Part shown: positions 1-8,600 of the stretch, one piece after another | Layout: the number at the start of each line of letters is the position of its first letter | Numbering within the stretch: position 1 is the first letter of the stretch | Assembly: GCA_002421995.1 (NCBI GenBank) | Contig: DISP01000016.1 | Span: 22,898 to 86,897, forward strand | Reading direction: 5' to 3' | Source of the DNA: Bacteroidales bacterium UBA6207 | Lineage (GTDB): Bacteria; Bacteroidota; Bacteroidia; Bacteroidales; F082 | Length of the DNA stretch: 64,000 nucleotides | Translations under genes and position numbers: made by a program | Notes under the pieces: model-generated | What the model was told of the DNA's origin: nothing | Database searches by the model: none | What the model saw: the letters and a program-made list of their open reading frames with translations, nothing else

Positions 1-969
1 GCCGAGAACGGGGAAAAGCAGCATTTTGTAGGTACGCAGATCTTTCCAACCGTCTTTCAGGATTTCTTTTGCGAGTTTATTTCTAACAGCCGCATCGCCG
101 GCATCTGTGACCAGTCCGTACATATACCTGAGATCTTCGCGGAAAAGCTTTCCTTTTGGTTGTTTTATAGCTGTTTCAGCAGGTTTTTCCGGCGGTGGTG
201 GGGGCACTGCTTCGCCACGCATGATGGGGTCGCTCCCCGTGCTACGGCGCTGCATAGAGTATTCGAGCAGTAAGTTCCTGAAATGCTGTATCTTGTTGGC
301 ATGACGATGTGTTGCAGAGCCGGGGTGTATGCGCATATAATAGTTGCATACATTCAAAACAGCAATTTTATACTTTTCAAGGAGCCGAAGCCATAAATCG
401 TTGTCTTCCGACACGATGAAGGCAGTGCGGTAGCAACCCAGATCCAACACTTCCTGGCGGCGAAAACAAGCTGTTCCGTGCACAACCGGACTTGATCTGT
501 CAGATGCAAAATCAGCGAATGTAAGATCTCTGACCTTCTTGCCTTCAAAGAATTTGTTGTTTGGCACCCTGTATTTGTAAGCAATCTTACCGTTCAAGGT
601 CATGAAAGCCTGTTGATTGCAAACCATGACGTATTCAGGATTGGCCTCGAGAAAATCAACCTGAATCTTCAGGCTGTCAGGCGTGGATATGTCGTCAGCA
701 TCGTGCCGGCGAACATATTTTCCTCTGGCGATCTTCAAACCGTTGTTTAGCGAGCGTGCAACGCCCTGGTTTTCCTGTTTGACTGCCACGATACGCGGAT
801 CGTTGTAGGATTCGATGATCTCCTGTGAATCATCTTTTGAACCATCATTGATGATCAAGAGTTCAAAATCACCAAAAGTCTGGTTTAAAACACTTTCAAT
901 TGCAGGTTTCAGGTAATCTCTTCCATTGTAAACCGGCATTAATACACTTACCAAAGGTTGTTTTTCCAT
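1..969 (-). CDS. Glycosyltransferase family 2 (3' end cut by window edge)
   Basis: The frame from the ATG at 967-969 stays open to base 1, giving 323 codons without a stop, so the C-terminus lies outside the window. The N-terminus is a GT-A fold glycosyltransferase: PLVSVLMPVYNG at residues 5-16, IINDGS near residue 40, and a metal/nucleotide-binding region reading RRHDADD near residue 88. VSEDNDLWLR near residue 180 fits the acceptor/catalytic acidic motif (ED) of the family. It probably transfers a sugar from a nucleotide donor to a growing surface polysaccharide on the cytoplasmic side of the inner membrane. It lies 11 bp downstream of the Wzt-like ATPase gene in the same direction, so it is part of the polysaccharide operon. 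A proline-rich linker (VPPPPPEKP) precedes a charged C-terminal part that I cannot assign. The sugar specificity cannot be read from sequence. Confidence 0.85.
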   Translation of the reverse strand, partial: MEKQPLVSVLMPVYNGRDYLKPAIESVLNQTFGDFELLIINDGSKDDSQEIIESYNDPRIVAVKQENQGVARSLNNGLKIARGKYVRRHDADDISTPDSLKIQVDFLEANPEYVMVCNQQAFMTLNGKIAYKYRVPNNKFFEGKKVRDLTFADFASDRSSPVVHGTACFRRQEVLDLGCYRTAFIVSEDNDLWLRLLEKYKIAVLNVCNYYMRIHPGSATHRHANKIQHFRNLLLEYSMQRRSTGSDPIMRGEAVPPPPPEKPAETAIKQPKGKLFREDLRYMYGLVTDAGDAAVRNKLAKEILKDGWKDLRTYKMLLFPVLG

Positions 970-980
970 GTCTCATCATT

Positions 981-2237
981 TTAGTCGGTTGACCAGTTAG
1001 ACCTTAAAACAGTTTTTGCCCTTTTATCGAAAGGAAATGGCCGTTTGATGAAGAAATCGCCTTGCTTGATCGTAAACCGGATGCAGTTTTCGATATAATC
1101 GAAGGTGCCGTATTTGTTTCCAAGCCACAGCGAGATGTAATAAGTTCCGGGTGCAAATGACATATCTTTTACTTCGACAGTGATTTTTCTTAACTCATCT
1201 TTTTCAAGGTTTTTGATCTCGAAAAGATCGTCAGCATTGGTCACATGTCCGATAAATTCGTTGCTGTCGTTGCGGATATCAAGTGTAAAATCGGTATAAT
1301 CTGTTGTTTCTTTTGCCGAAAATGAAGCAGTCACTCTAAACGTTTCTCCCAAAAAGACTTCATCAATGGCTTGCCCCAAAAGATTTGTCATTGCATAATT
1401 TTTCAGCTCTACCAACCTTGTTCCGCTTCGCTTGAGTTCGTTTTCGTTTACCGAGGCTTTTTTGTATGCCGAAGTGATGTCGTGTATCGGTCCCTCCATT
1501 TTCAGCATCCCATTCTGAAGCAAAATACCTTTGCTGCAAAGTTGTTCGACCGCGGTAAGGTTGTGACTGACAAATAACACCGTGCGGCCACTTTTCGATA
1601 CTGACTGCATTTTGCCAATAGCCTTCTTTTGAAATTCGGCATCACCAACTGCCAAAACCTCATCAACAATGAGTATCTCGGGTTCGAGATGTGCTGCCAC
1701 AGCAAATGCCAACCGCACGTACATCCCGGATGAATAACGTTTAACAGGGGTATCAACATATTTGCTAACACCTGAGAAATCAACAATTTCGTCAAACTTT
1801 GATTTGATTTCACGTTTTGTCATTCCAAGTATAGCCCCGTTGAGGAAAATATTTTCTTTGCCGGTCAGTTCCGGATGAAAACCGGTCCCAACTTCCAGCA
1901 GACTTGCAATACGTCCTTTCACTTTTATTTGACCAGTTGTGGGAGCCGTAACCCTTGACAGGAGTTTTAAAAGTGTTGATTTTCCTGCACCGTTCTTACC
2001 TACCACGCCAAGCACCTCGCCATCATTCAGCGAAAAACTCACATCACGCAAGGCCCAGACGTAATTACCATCTTTGACATCGAGCCGGTTCGACACGCCA
2101 ACCTTTCGTGTTGGATCTTCTTTTCCTCTGACCTTGGCAATGAACCTGTTAAGATCGTGGCTCAAAGTTCCTGTTCCCACAACACCTAAGCGGTATTGTT
2201 TGGAGACGTCTTCAAATTTTATTACAGTATTTGACAT
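981..2237 (-). CDS. Polysaccharide ABC transporter ATP-binding protein (Wzt-like, with C-terminal carbohydrate-binding domain)
   Basis: This 418-residue ATPase would power export of a polysaccharide through the ABC-2 permease encoded just upstream. Residues 1-245 form the nucleotide-binding domain: Walker A GKNGAGKST at 80-88, a signature sequence YSSGMYVRLAF, Walker B LIVDEVLAVGD and a switch-region histidine in VSHN. The insert of about 35 residues between the first strand and the Walker A region (residues 20-58) is typical of Wzt/TagH/KpsT-type ATPases. Residues about 265-418 are a second all-beta domain matching the Wzt C-terminal region, which in the O-antigen exporters of E. coli O8/O9a binds the modified non-reducing end of the polymer before export. 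The gene starts 43 bp after the permease stop. A family-2 glycosyltransferase follows 11 bp downstream. Confidence 0.9.
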   Translation of the reverse strand: MSNTVIKFEDVSKQYRLGVVGTGTLSHDLNRFIAKVRGKEDPTRKVGVSNRLDVKDGNYVWALRDVSFSLNDGEVLGVVGKNGAGKSTLLKLLSRVTAPTTGQIKVKGRIASLLEVGTGFHPELTGKENIFLNGAILGMTKREIKSKFDEIVDFSGVSKYVDTPVKRYSSGMYVRLAFAVAAHLEPEILIVDEVLAVGDAEFQKKAIGKMQSVSKSGRTVLFVSHNLTAVEQLCSKGILLQNGMLKMEGPIHDITSAYKKASVNENELKRSGTRLVELKNYAMTNLLGQAIDEVFLGETFRVTASFSAKETTDYTDFTLDIRNDSNEFIGHVTNADDLFEIKNLEKDELRKITVEVKDMSFAPGTYYISLWLGNKYGTFDYIENCIRFTIKQGDFFIKRPFPFDKRAKTVLRSNWSTD

Positions 2238-2279
2238 AAACGTAGTTTAAATGTAAAAAAAATGACCTTAACAATCTGG

Positions 2280-3143
2280 CTATACAGTATCCATGAAGGT
2301 GCGCTCGACTTTGTTGAAAATCAAAATCCCCACCGCCAGCAGCACAACCGTGAAGGCAAAGCTGTAGAGCAGGCTGAGATAGTTAACTTCACCAACGCCA
2401 AGAAGCGCGGTTTTAAAAGTTTCAACAATAGGTGTCATGGGATTTGCCATCACCCAGCCGCGGTATTTCTCCGGAATGCCCGACATGGGATAAATGATCG
2501 GTGTGGCATACATCCACAACGTTACACCAAAGGTAATGAGGTGTACCAAATCGCGGTACTTGGTTGTCAGCGAAGAGATTATAATCCCAAACCCAAGCCC
2601 GAGACCTGCGATGAGTAACACAAGAAAAGGAATCAAAAGAACCTCAATGCCGGGCATCACATCAGTGCCTTTCAGGATGAAGTAAACCAGGAATAACAGC
2701 AAAAACACAAACTGAATAACAAAGCTTACAAGATTTGAAATCACGATTGAAATGGGCATCGCTAATCTTGGAAAATAAACCTTACCAAAAATACTTGCAT
2801 TCTTTATGAAGGTTTGAGAGGTATCGTTCAGACAGGTTGAAAAATAGTTCCATCCAACAATGCCTGTCATATAAAACAATACTTGCGGTATGCCGTCAGT
2901 TGGTATGCCGGCAATATTGCCAAAAACCACAACAAACATCAATGTTGTGAGCAATGGTTGAATGATAAACCACAAAGGTCCGAGGATCGTTTGTTTAAAC
3001 TTGGCAACAAAGTCGCGTTTCACAAACATCGTAATCAAATCCCTGTATTGCCAAAGCTCAGCAAGGTTGATTTCGAAGAGACTCTTTTTGGGTTTGAGCA
3101 CCATGCTCCAGTTTTCCTGTTCACGAAGCGTTGATTGATTCAT
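2280..3143 (-). CDS. Polysaccharide ABC-2 type exporter permease (Wzm/TagG-like)
   Basis: This 287-residue membrane protein matches ABC-2 permeases of O-antigen, teichoic acid and capsule exporters. The cytoplasmic N-terminus ends in a conserved amphipathic stretch (LWQYRDLITMFVKRDF, residues 30-45). The segment TILGPLWFIIQP is the family hallmark at the start of the first membrane span. Six hydrophobic spans follow, with YATPIIYPMSGIPE and an ANPMTPIVETFK motif between the last spans, both characteristic of this family. With the adjacent Wzt-like ATPase it should form the inner-membrane exporter. It starts 23 bp after the fcl stop and is the sixth gene of the minus-strand run that begins at the OPX gene, if the degenerate kinase is counted as a separate unit. 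Confidence 0.9.
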   Translation of the reverse strand: MNQSTLREQENWSMVLKPKKSLFEINLAELWQYRDLITMFVKRDFVAKFKQTILGPLWFIIQPLLTTLMFVVVFGNIAGIPTDGIPQVLFYMTGIVGWNYFSTCLNDTSQTFIKNASIFGKVYFPRLAMPISIVISNLVSFVIQFVFLLLFLVYFILKGTDVMPGIEVLLIPFLVLLIAGLGLGFGIIISSLTTKYRDLVHLITFGVTLWMYATPIIYPMSGIPEKYRGWVMANPMTPIVETFKTALLGVGEVNYLSLLYSFAFTVVLLAVGILIFNKVERTFMDTV

Positions 3144-3166
3144 ATGCGCATTGATTTAGCTCTTGT

Positions 3167-4135
3167 TTAGGCAAATTTTTTCAAAAAATCCTGATAGGCA
3201 TCTGCAATACCCTCGCGTAATGAGATCTGTGGAACAAAACCTATCGCGTTGAGTAAGCTCACATCAAGAAGTTTTCTTGGTGTGCCATCGGGTTTGGTTG
3301 TGTCAAAAACCAGCTCTCCTTTGAAGTCAATGATTTCTTTCACAAGAAACGCCAGGTCTTTGATCGAAATATCCTTACCCCAGCCGATATTCACAAATTG
3401 GTTTTCATTGTAGTTTTCCATCAAATACAATGAGGCAGCAGCCAGATCGTCAACATGCATGAACTCGCGCAAGGGCGATCCGGTGCCCCATATCGTAACA
3501 TCGGGTTTGTTGTTCACCTTTGCTTCATGAAACTTTCGGATGAGCGCCGGCAAAACGTGTGAGTTTTGAAGATCATAATTATCCTCCGGTCCGTAGAGGT
3601 TGGTTGGCATGGCAGCAATGAAATTTGTTCCATACTGCAGGTTATAGTTTTCGCACATCTTCAGGCCGGCAATCTTTGCAATTGCATAAGGTTCGTTGGT
3701 ATATTCCAGCGTGTTTGTCAGGAGATATTCTTCCTTGATGGGTTGTGGCGCCATCTTTGGATAGATGCAGCTACTGCCCAAAAACAACAATTTTTTTACA
3801 CCTGACACATAGGCCTGATGTATGATATTGTTTTGAATGACGAGGTTTTCATACAAAAACTGAGCCCTGTAGAGGTTGTTTGCAACAATCCCGCCCACTT
3901 TTGCCGCAGCATCAAAAACATATACAGGTTTGTGTTCTTTATAAAAAGCTGCCACTGCCTGCGTATCCATCAGATCAACAGAAAAAAAGCTTACGGCAGG
4001 ATGATCGAAACTCGGTTTTCGGTTTCTATATGTGCCAATGACCGAGGTAAAACCATTTGCGACAAGTTTTCTGATGATAGCGCTGCCAACCATGCCGGTG
4101 GCACCGGCTACGAAAATCGTTTCGTTTTTATTCAT
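3167..4135 (-). CDS. fcl: GDP-L-fucose synthase
   Basis: This 322-residue NADPH-dependent short-chain dehydrogenase-type enzyme performs the epimerisation and reduction of GDP-4-keto-6-deoxymannose to GDP-L-fucose. The N-terminal Rossmann motif is [10 protein letters not shown] (residues 11-20). The catalytic triad region shows LGSSCIYPK and the YxxxK motif in YAIAKIAG. The segment [12 protein letters not shown] and the motif FMHVDDLA are typical of GDP-fucose synthases. Its start codon overlaps the end of gmd by 8 bp, so translation of the two is probably coupled, and together they convert GDP-mannose to GDP-L-fucose. This implies that the polysaccharide made or decorated here contains fucose, or a sugar derived from GDP-fucose. 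Its length matches the family. Confidence 0.95.
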   Translation of the reverse strand: MNKNETIFVAGATGMVGSAIIRKLVANGFTSVIGTYRNRKPSFDHPAVSFFSVDLMDTQAVAAFYKEHKPVYVFDAAAKVGGIVANNLYRAQFLYENLVIQNNIIHQAYVSGVKKLLFLGSSCIYPKMAPQPIKEEYLLTNTLEYTNEPYAIAKIAGLKMCENYNLQYGTNFIAAMPTNLYGPEDNYDLQNSHVLPALIRKFHEAKVNNKPDVTIWGTGSPLREFMHVDDLAAASLYLMENYNENQFVNIGWGKDISIKDLAFLVKEIIDFKGELVFDTTKPDGTPRKLLDVSLLNAIGFVPQISLREGIADAYQDFLKKFA

Positions 4136-5243
4136 AGTAGTTTTTTATTTCAAATCCACCGTCTTTCAGATACTTATCTTTCTGCATCAGCTTAACGTCG
4201 GAGGTCATCATGTCGTGCACCAATGCTGCAAGATCATACTCAGGATACCAGCCGAGCTTGGTATTGGCTTTTGTTGGGTCGCCAATAAGCAGTTCAACTT
4301 CAGTTGGTCTGAAATAGCGTGGATCAACGCGCACAACCACTGATCCCGGCTCAACATAAAACTCTTTGTGTGAGCATTTTTGAACAACTCCAATTTCATT
4401 CACACCTTCGCCTTCGAAGCTTACTTCCATGCCCACTTCCTTGAATGACATTCTGATAAATTCGCGTACTTCTGTTGTCACTCCTGTGGCAATTACGTAG
4501 TCTTCGGGCACGTCTTGTTGCAATATCAGATGCATGGCTTTGATATAGTCTTTGGCATGTCCCCAGTCGCGGCGGGCCGAGAGGTTTCCGAGATAGAGGG
4601 TCTTTTCCATGCCGAGTGCAATCTTAGCTACCGATCTGGTGATTTTTCTTGTAACGAATGTTTCACCTCTTACAGGTGATTCGTGGTTGAAAAGTATCCC
4701 GTTGCAAGCATACATATTGTAGGCTTCGCGATAGTTGACCATGATCCAGTAGGCGTAAAGTTTGGCCACTGCATAAGGTGAACGGGGATAGAACGGGGTT
4801 TTTTCGCTTTGAGGCACTTCCTGAACCAAGCCATATAGCTCGGAGGTTGAAGCCTGGTAAATTCGCGTTTTTTCTGTCATATTCAGCAGTCTGACGGCTT
4901 CGAGCAGGCGAAGCGCACCCAAAGCATCAGCATTGCCTGTGTATTCTGCAGTGTCGAAGCTCACCTTAACGTGCGACATAGCCGCCAAGTTATAAATCTC
5001 ATCAGGTTGGGTTTCCTGTACAATTCTGATTAAATTGGTCGAATCGGTCATATCACCATAGTGGAGCATGAAGTTTTTCGAATCGAGAAACGGATCCTGA
5101 TAAAGGTGGTCAATACGATCCGTATTAAACATGGACGCCCTGCGCTTGATGCCATGAACGATATAACCCTTTTTCAACAAATACTCCGAAAGGTAGGCGC
5201 CGTCCTGACCCGTTACCCCTGTAATTAATGCTACTTTACTCAT
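4128..5243 (-). CDS. gmd: GDP-mannose 4,6-dehydratase
   Basis: This 371-residue enzyme removes water from GDP-D-mannose to give GDP-4-keto-6-deoxy-D-mannose, the first committed step to GDP-L-fucose. The N-terminal nucleotide-binding motif is [17 protein letters not shown] (residues 7-23). [15 protein letters not shown] is the GMD signature for NADP binding, STSELYG carries the catalytic Thr/Ser and Glu, and [15 protein letters not shown] holds the catalytic Tyr and Lys. [10 protein letters not shown] and [15 protein letters not shown] are also characteristic. It starts 14 bp downstream of the kinase gene stop and overlaps fcl by 8 bp, so it sits inside the capsule/exopolysaccharide operon. 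Confidence 0.96.
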   Translation of the reverse strand: MSKVALITGVTGQDGAYLSEYLLKKGYIVHGIKRRASMFNTDRIDHLYQDPFLDSKNFMLHYGDMTDSTNLIRIVQETQPDEIYNLAAMSHVKVSFDTAEYTGNADALGALRLLEAVRLLNMTEKTRIYQASTSELYGLVQEVPQSEKTPFYPRSPYAVAKLYAYWIMVNYREAYNMYACNGILFNHESPVRGETFVTRKITRSVAKIALGMEKTLYLGNLSARRDWGHAKDYIKAMHLILQQDVPEDYVIATGVTTEVREFIRMSFKEVGMEVSFEGEGVNEIGVVQKCSHKEFYVEPGSVVVRVDPRYFRPTEVELLIGDPTKANTKLGWYPEYDLAALVHDMMTSDVKLMQKDKYLKDGGFEIKNYYE

Positions 5244-5257
5244 AATGTGGTTTTTAT

Positions 5258-7630
5258 TTAAAGTTTTCTTAATAAATCAATGGTCAATCTTCTTATTTTC
5301 AATATCCATTTAACGAGGAAAAATCTTTTCGGAGTCATCTCGCCGAAAACCGAAATATTACGGTCGCTTAGAACAATTTTAGCGTCGTTGTAGATGATGT
5401 TGATCTTTTTTATTCCGTTGGTTTCCATTTCGCTGAGTGATGAAACCATCTCTTTTTTACGTGTAAAATTGTGTCGTACAACAAAAGCAGTGGCGTCGCA
5501 ATACTTATTAAGGAGGATGGCATCGCCAAATAATCCTATCGGCGGCGTGTCCATGACGATGTAGTCATATTTTTTTCGCAACTCCTGAAACATAAGTTGG
5601 GTTTTGGGTGACTCGATCAGCTCATCCGGGTTTGGGGGAACGGGGCCGCTAAGCAATATGTCGAGGTTTTTGGTTGATGTTTTTTGCACCACTTGCTCAA
5701 CAGGGAGTTGATGCAACAGACAGGGTGTAATACCCAGGTTTTCATCCAGGTTTAAATGGCTCCCGATGTCTGAACGGCGCATATCGAATCCAACCAGTAA
5801 AGTTTTCTTTCCGGTGAGTGCATAGACCGACGCCAGATTAAGCGCGATAAATGTTTTTCCTTCTTCAACCACAGCTGAAGTAACCATCAGCACCTGCTCA
5901 CCTATCGCCGGCTGAAGGTTAATTTTAATCCTGATGAGCCTGAAAAGCTCAGTAAAATAACTTGAGGGAGCTCTCATTACAGCATCAAAATGCCTTGTTT
6001 GGTTTGCCGAAACAAGACCTGCAACCGGAAAACTTGTATTGGCTGTGATGTCTTCGAGCGCCATAACCCTGTTGTTTAGAAAAACAATCAAAAACAAAAA
6101 AACCGATGGCAGCAAGAGAGCCCATATAACAGCGTTTATGTAGGCAGATTTTGGATTGGCCGAAACATTTGAAGTGCCGCTGTCGCCGGCAAAGTCAATA
6201 ACTTCGTGATCGGGACTGTTTGCCGCACGCTGAATTTCGACATCGGATTTTCGTTTCAATAGAAAATCATAAAGGTTGTTTATGATCTTAAATTCGCGCT
6301 CAATAGCTAGATATTCGCGCTCAATAGCCGGCAGCGCACTAAATTCTTCGTTAAGCTTGAACATACGATCCTCAGTATCAAGCAGTTTCTTCTCTGTTGT
6401 TTCTATTGTACTTCGCATACTTTCAATGAGGTTTTCCTTCATATTCACGATGTCAGCTTCAATAATCTGAATATAAGGATTGTCTCTTGTTGAGTTTGAA
6501 AGCAGCGCATCGCGTTCGAGGATTCTTTGTGAAAGTTTACCGGCCAAAGCATTAAACATCGGGAGATTTACGCCCATCGAAGAAGGCATCACCACATGGT
6601 CTATATCATCCCTGGTTTTCACATAATCATACAAATACCTATAGTATTGAAGGTCAATACGAAGATTTTTAGCATCCTTGGATTCTGAATCAAGATTTTT
6701 CAACAGAGAGCCTATTTTTTCTTCGATAAACATGAATTGGTGCAACTGCCTGAAATCTTCCAGTTTTTTTTCAGTGGATTTGAGTTCGGCACCAACTTCA
6801 ACGAGTTGCTTGTTGATAAAAGCTATAGTGTTTGTTAATATCTGGTTCTTTTTTTCAAGGTTTACCAGCAAAAACTCGGTTGTGAGTTGGTTAAGATAAT
6901 CTCTTTCTTTGGCTTTGTTCGATCCTTTTGAGGTGACAACGAGCATGGAGGTTCCCCGCTCAACATACACACCGGTTTTTCCCATATATTGCCCAACCAA
7001 TCCATTTAAATCATTGATAACAAAGGCGAAACGTTTGTTCTTTTGTTCAGATTTATCAGCTTCAGGTTTCCAGTTTATCCAAAACTTATACGATCCTGTT
7101 TGTATGGTATCACCGACTGTATGCCGCTGAGGAACTTTAAGCTTCGAAGATTCGGGTGATGAAACTTCGAATTCATAGTCGGAGAGGAACTTCACATAGA
7201 TTTTCTTATACCTGATCTGGGCATGGCTTTCCTCAAAACCAACAACAAAAGGACTCTCTTTATAAATCTCAATATCAATATACTCTCCTGCTTCGTAATA
7301 AGAAACCATGAAGTCTAATTTGCGGATGATTCTTTTTATCTGCGCATAGGATTTTAATAGTGCAATTTGATTATCAATAAGTTTCGTGTTTAAAAAGGTT
7401 GGCGATGATGAGATGACTCCCCGCTCCTGAAGCACTGAGGTGTTGCTTTTATCTTCGACAAGTACCGTTGTCTTGAGGCTGTAGGCTGGAACAATATATT
7501 TATTTTGGTTTTGCGCATATACAAATGCAAGCGCTAAGGCAATGGCAAAAAAGTACCAGTTGGCTGCGTATTTTTTTAAGATCCTTTTGACATCAAGGTC
7601 TTGCTTTACAGAATTAACTGTTTTTCCCAT
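5258..7630 (-). CDS. Polysaccharide co-polymerase / tyrosine autokinase (Wzc-like)
   Basis: This 790-residue inner-membrane protein has the PCP-2a plan: a first membrane span at about 24-40, a Wzz-type periplasmic region with long coiled coils (about 240-460), a second span at about 498-518, and a cytoplasmic BY-kinase domain. The kinase domain has a Walker A-type loop VVEEGKTF (Lys 592), a Walker A' reading LLVGFDMRR (611-619) and a Walker B reading IVMDTPP (691-697). Such proteins set chain length and gate export together with the OPX protein. Two departures are visible. The first Asp of the usual Walker A' DxD is Gly (614), and the C-terminal tail after residue 747 has no tyrosine, so the usual autophosphorylated Tyr cluster is absent. 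Its start lies 2 bp after the OPX stop, indicating coupling. Confidence 0.9.
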   Translation of the reverse strand: MGKTVNSVKQDLDVKRILKKYAANWYFFAIALALAFVYAQNQNKYIVPAYSLKTTVLVEDKSNTSVLQERGVISSSPTFLNTKLIDNQIALLKSYAQIKRIIRKLDFMVSYYEAGEYIDIEIYKESPFVVGFEESHAQIRYKKIYVKFLSDYEFEVSSPESSKLKVPQRHTVGDTIQTGSYKFWINWKPEADKSEQKNKRFAFVINDLNGLVGQYMGKTGVYVERGTSMLVVTSKGSNKAKERDYLNQLTTEFLLVNLEKKNQILTNTIAFINKQLVEVGAELKSTEKKLEDFRQLHQFMFIEEKIGSLLKNLDSESKDAKNLRIDLQYYRYLYDYVKTRDDIDHVVMPSSMGVNLPMFNALAGKLSQRILERDALLSNSTRDNPYIQIIEADIVNMKENLIESMRSTIETTEKKLLDTEDRMFKLNEEFSALPAIEREYLAIEREFKIINNLYDFLLKRKSDVEIQRAANSPDHEVIDFAGDSGTSNVSANPKSAYINAVIWALLLPSVFLFLIVFLNNRVMALEDITANTSFPVAGLVSANQTRHFDAVMRAPSSYFTELFRLIRIKINLQPAIGEQVLMVTSAVVEEGKTFIALNLASVYALTGKKTLLVGFDMRRSDIGSHLNLDENLGITPCLLHQLPVEQVVQKTSTKNLDILLSGPVPPNPDELIESPKTQLMFQELRKKYDYIVMDTPPIGLFGDAILLNKYCDATAFVVRHNFTRKKEMVSSLSEMETNGIKKINIIYNDAKIVLSDRNISVFGEMTPKRFFLVKWILKIRRLTIDLLRKL

Positions 7631-7632
7631 AA

Positions 7633-8460
7633 TTATTCGTTCAATGCGCTGAATTGTTGGACAAGCAGCAAAATTGTCAGTGTGGTTGTTAACATTGTGG
7701 TGAGCAAGGTGAGTGAAAAGGTGGGTGTTATCCCCAGTGATTTTGCACGCATAGGCTCAACATAAATTACGTCGTTCGGAAACACATAAAACATATTGTT
7801 ACCAATAAGATTTCCGCTTGTTACATCAACAAGATATACCTTTTGTTTGCCGTTGACATTGCGAAACACTTTTACTTCCTGCCTGCGTCCATACTCTGTT
7901 AAACCGCCTGCCAGTGTAAGCGCTTCGTATATCGTGATTCGGTTCTTTGTCATATTGTAAATACCTTCTTTCCTCACTTCGCCCAGTACATTTACATAGT
8001 TATTAATAAGTTTCACCTCAACCCTGACGCGATCGCCGAGAATTTTCTTGGCCGATTCTTTCACCCTTAGCTGGGCTTCTTTCACCGTACAACCTCCAAC
8101 ATTTATTTTTCCAAGGTAAGGAAAATCAACAAAGCCTTCATCATCAACATAATAACCTATTAGCGCCTGATTGGTTTCGTTTAAAAAGTTTATTCCACCC
8201 ATCGGTTCCATGAATGCCGACAGTTCTTTTTCAATGGTACTCACTGCGATATACAGATAATCATTTGGCTGCACCATATAATTTTGAAGAACAGTATCTT
8301 CTCCAACAAATTTGTTTGCATAGCTCGAATCATTGATTTTCTCATACTGCATTAACAGAATCTTCTTTTGAGGGATGCATCCGGATGAAAACAACAGTAT
8401 GATGGCTATGCCAGTCATCAAGCTGGTGATTTTTTGTTTCGAATGATGGCTATATGGCAT
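7633..8460 (-). CDS. Polysaccharide export lipoprotein (OPX / Wza-like)
   Basis: This 275-residue protein has a lipoprotein signal peptide ending in the lipobox SSGC (Cys at residue 28). A polysaccharide-export domain follows (VQPNDYLYIAVS near residue 62, then GYYVDDEGFVDFPYLGKI and a PES-type helix), then an SLBB domain (VNVLGEVRKEGIYN; ITIYEALTLAGGLTEYGRR; NDVIYVEP). The C-terminus holds a hydrophobic, Thr/Leu-rich helix (about 243-265), as in OPX proteins of Bacteroidota. It should form the outer-membrane-associated export channel or its periplasmic part, working with the adjacent Wzc-like co-polymerase. It is the first gene of the tightly spaced run OPX-wzc-gmd-fcl-permease-ATPase-GT2, and a -7-like element lies at 8483-8490. 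Confidence 0.93.
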   Translation of the reverse strand: MPYSHHSKQKITSLMTGIAIILLFSSGCIPQKKILLMQYEKINDSSYANKFVGEDTVLQNYMVQPNDYLYIAVSTIEKELSAFMEPMGGINFLNETNQALIGYYVDDEGFVDFPYLGKINVGGCTVKEAQLRVKESAKKILGDRVRVEVKLINNYVNVLGEVRKEGIYNMTKNRITIYEALTLAGGLTEYGRRQEVKVFRNVNGKQKVYLVDVTSGNLIGNNMFYVFPNDVIYVEPMRAKSLGITPTFSLTLLTTMLTTTLTILLLVQQFSALNE

Positions 8461-8482
8461 AATTGGTATTTATTGTGACAAA

Positions 8483-8490
8483 CAAATATA
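8483..8490 (-). promoter_or_regulatory. Putative -7 element of the polysaccharide operon promoter
   Basis: Read on the minus strand, the octamer is TATATTTG, a full match to the Bacteroidota -7 consensus TAnnTTTG. It lies 22 bp upstream of the OPX start codon, giving a short predicted leader. No TTTG is visible at the usual 19-21 bp further upstream, so the -33 part is missing or weak. Confidence 0.45.
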
Positions 8491-8600
8491 AGTGATAAAA
8501 AAGCCGTTTGTTAATTTCTTTATAAAAAATATTTTTTTTGCCTGAAAATCAATTAGTCAGTAGATTCACCTAGAACAAGAAGCAAAGAAAAACAGAAAAA

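Noticed and set aside
165..584. Two short minus-strand frames that could suggest a broken gene at the left edge
   Set aside because: They are in other frames. The correct minus frame is open from 969 to 1 and encodes a continuous GT2 enzyme, so no frameshift is needed.
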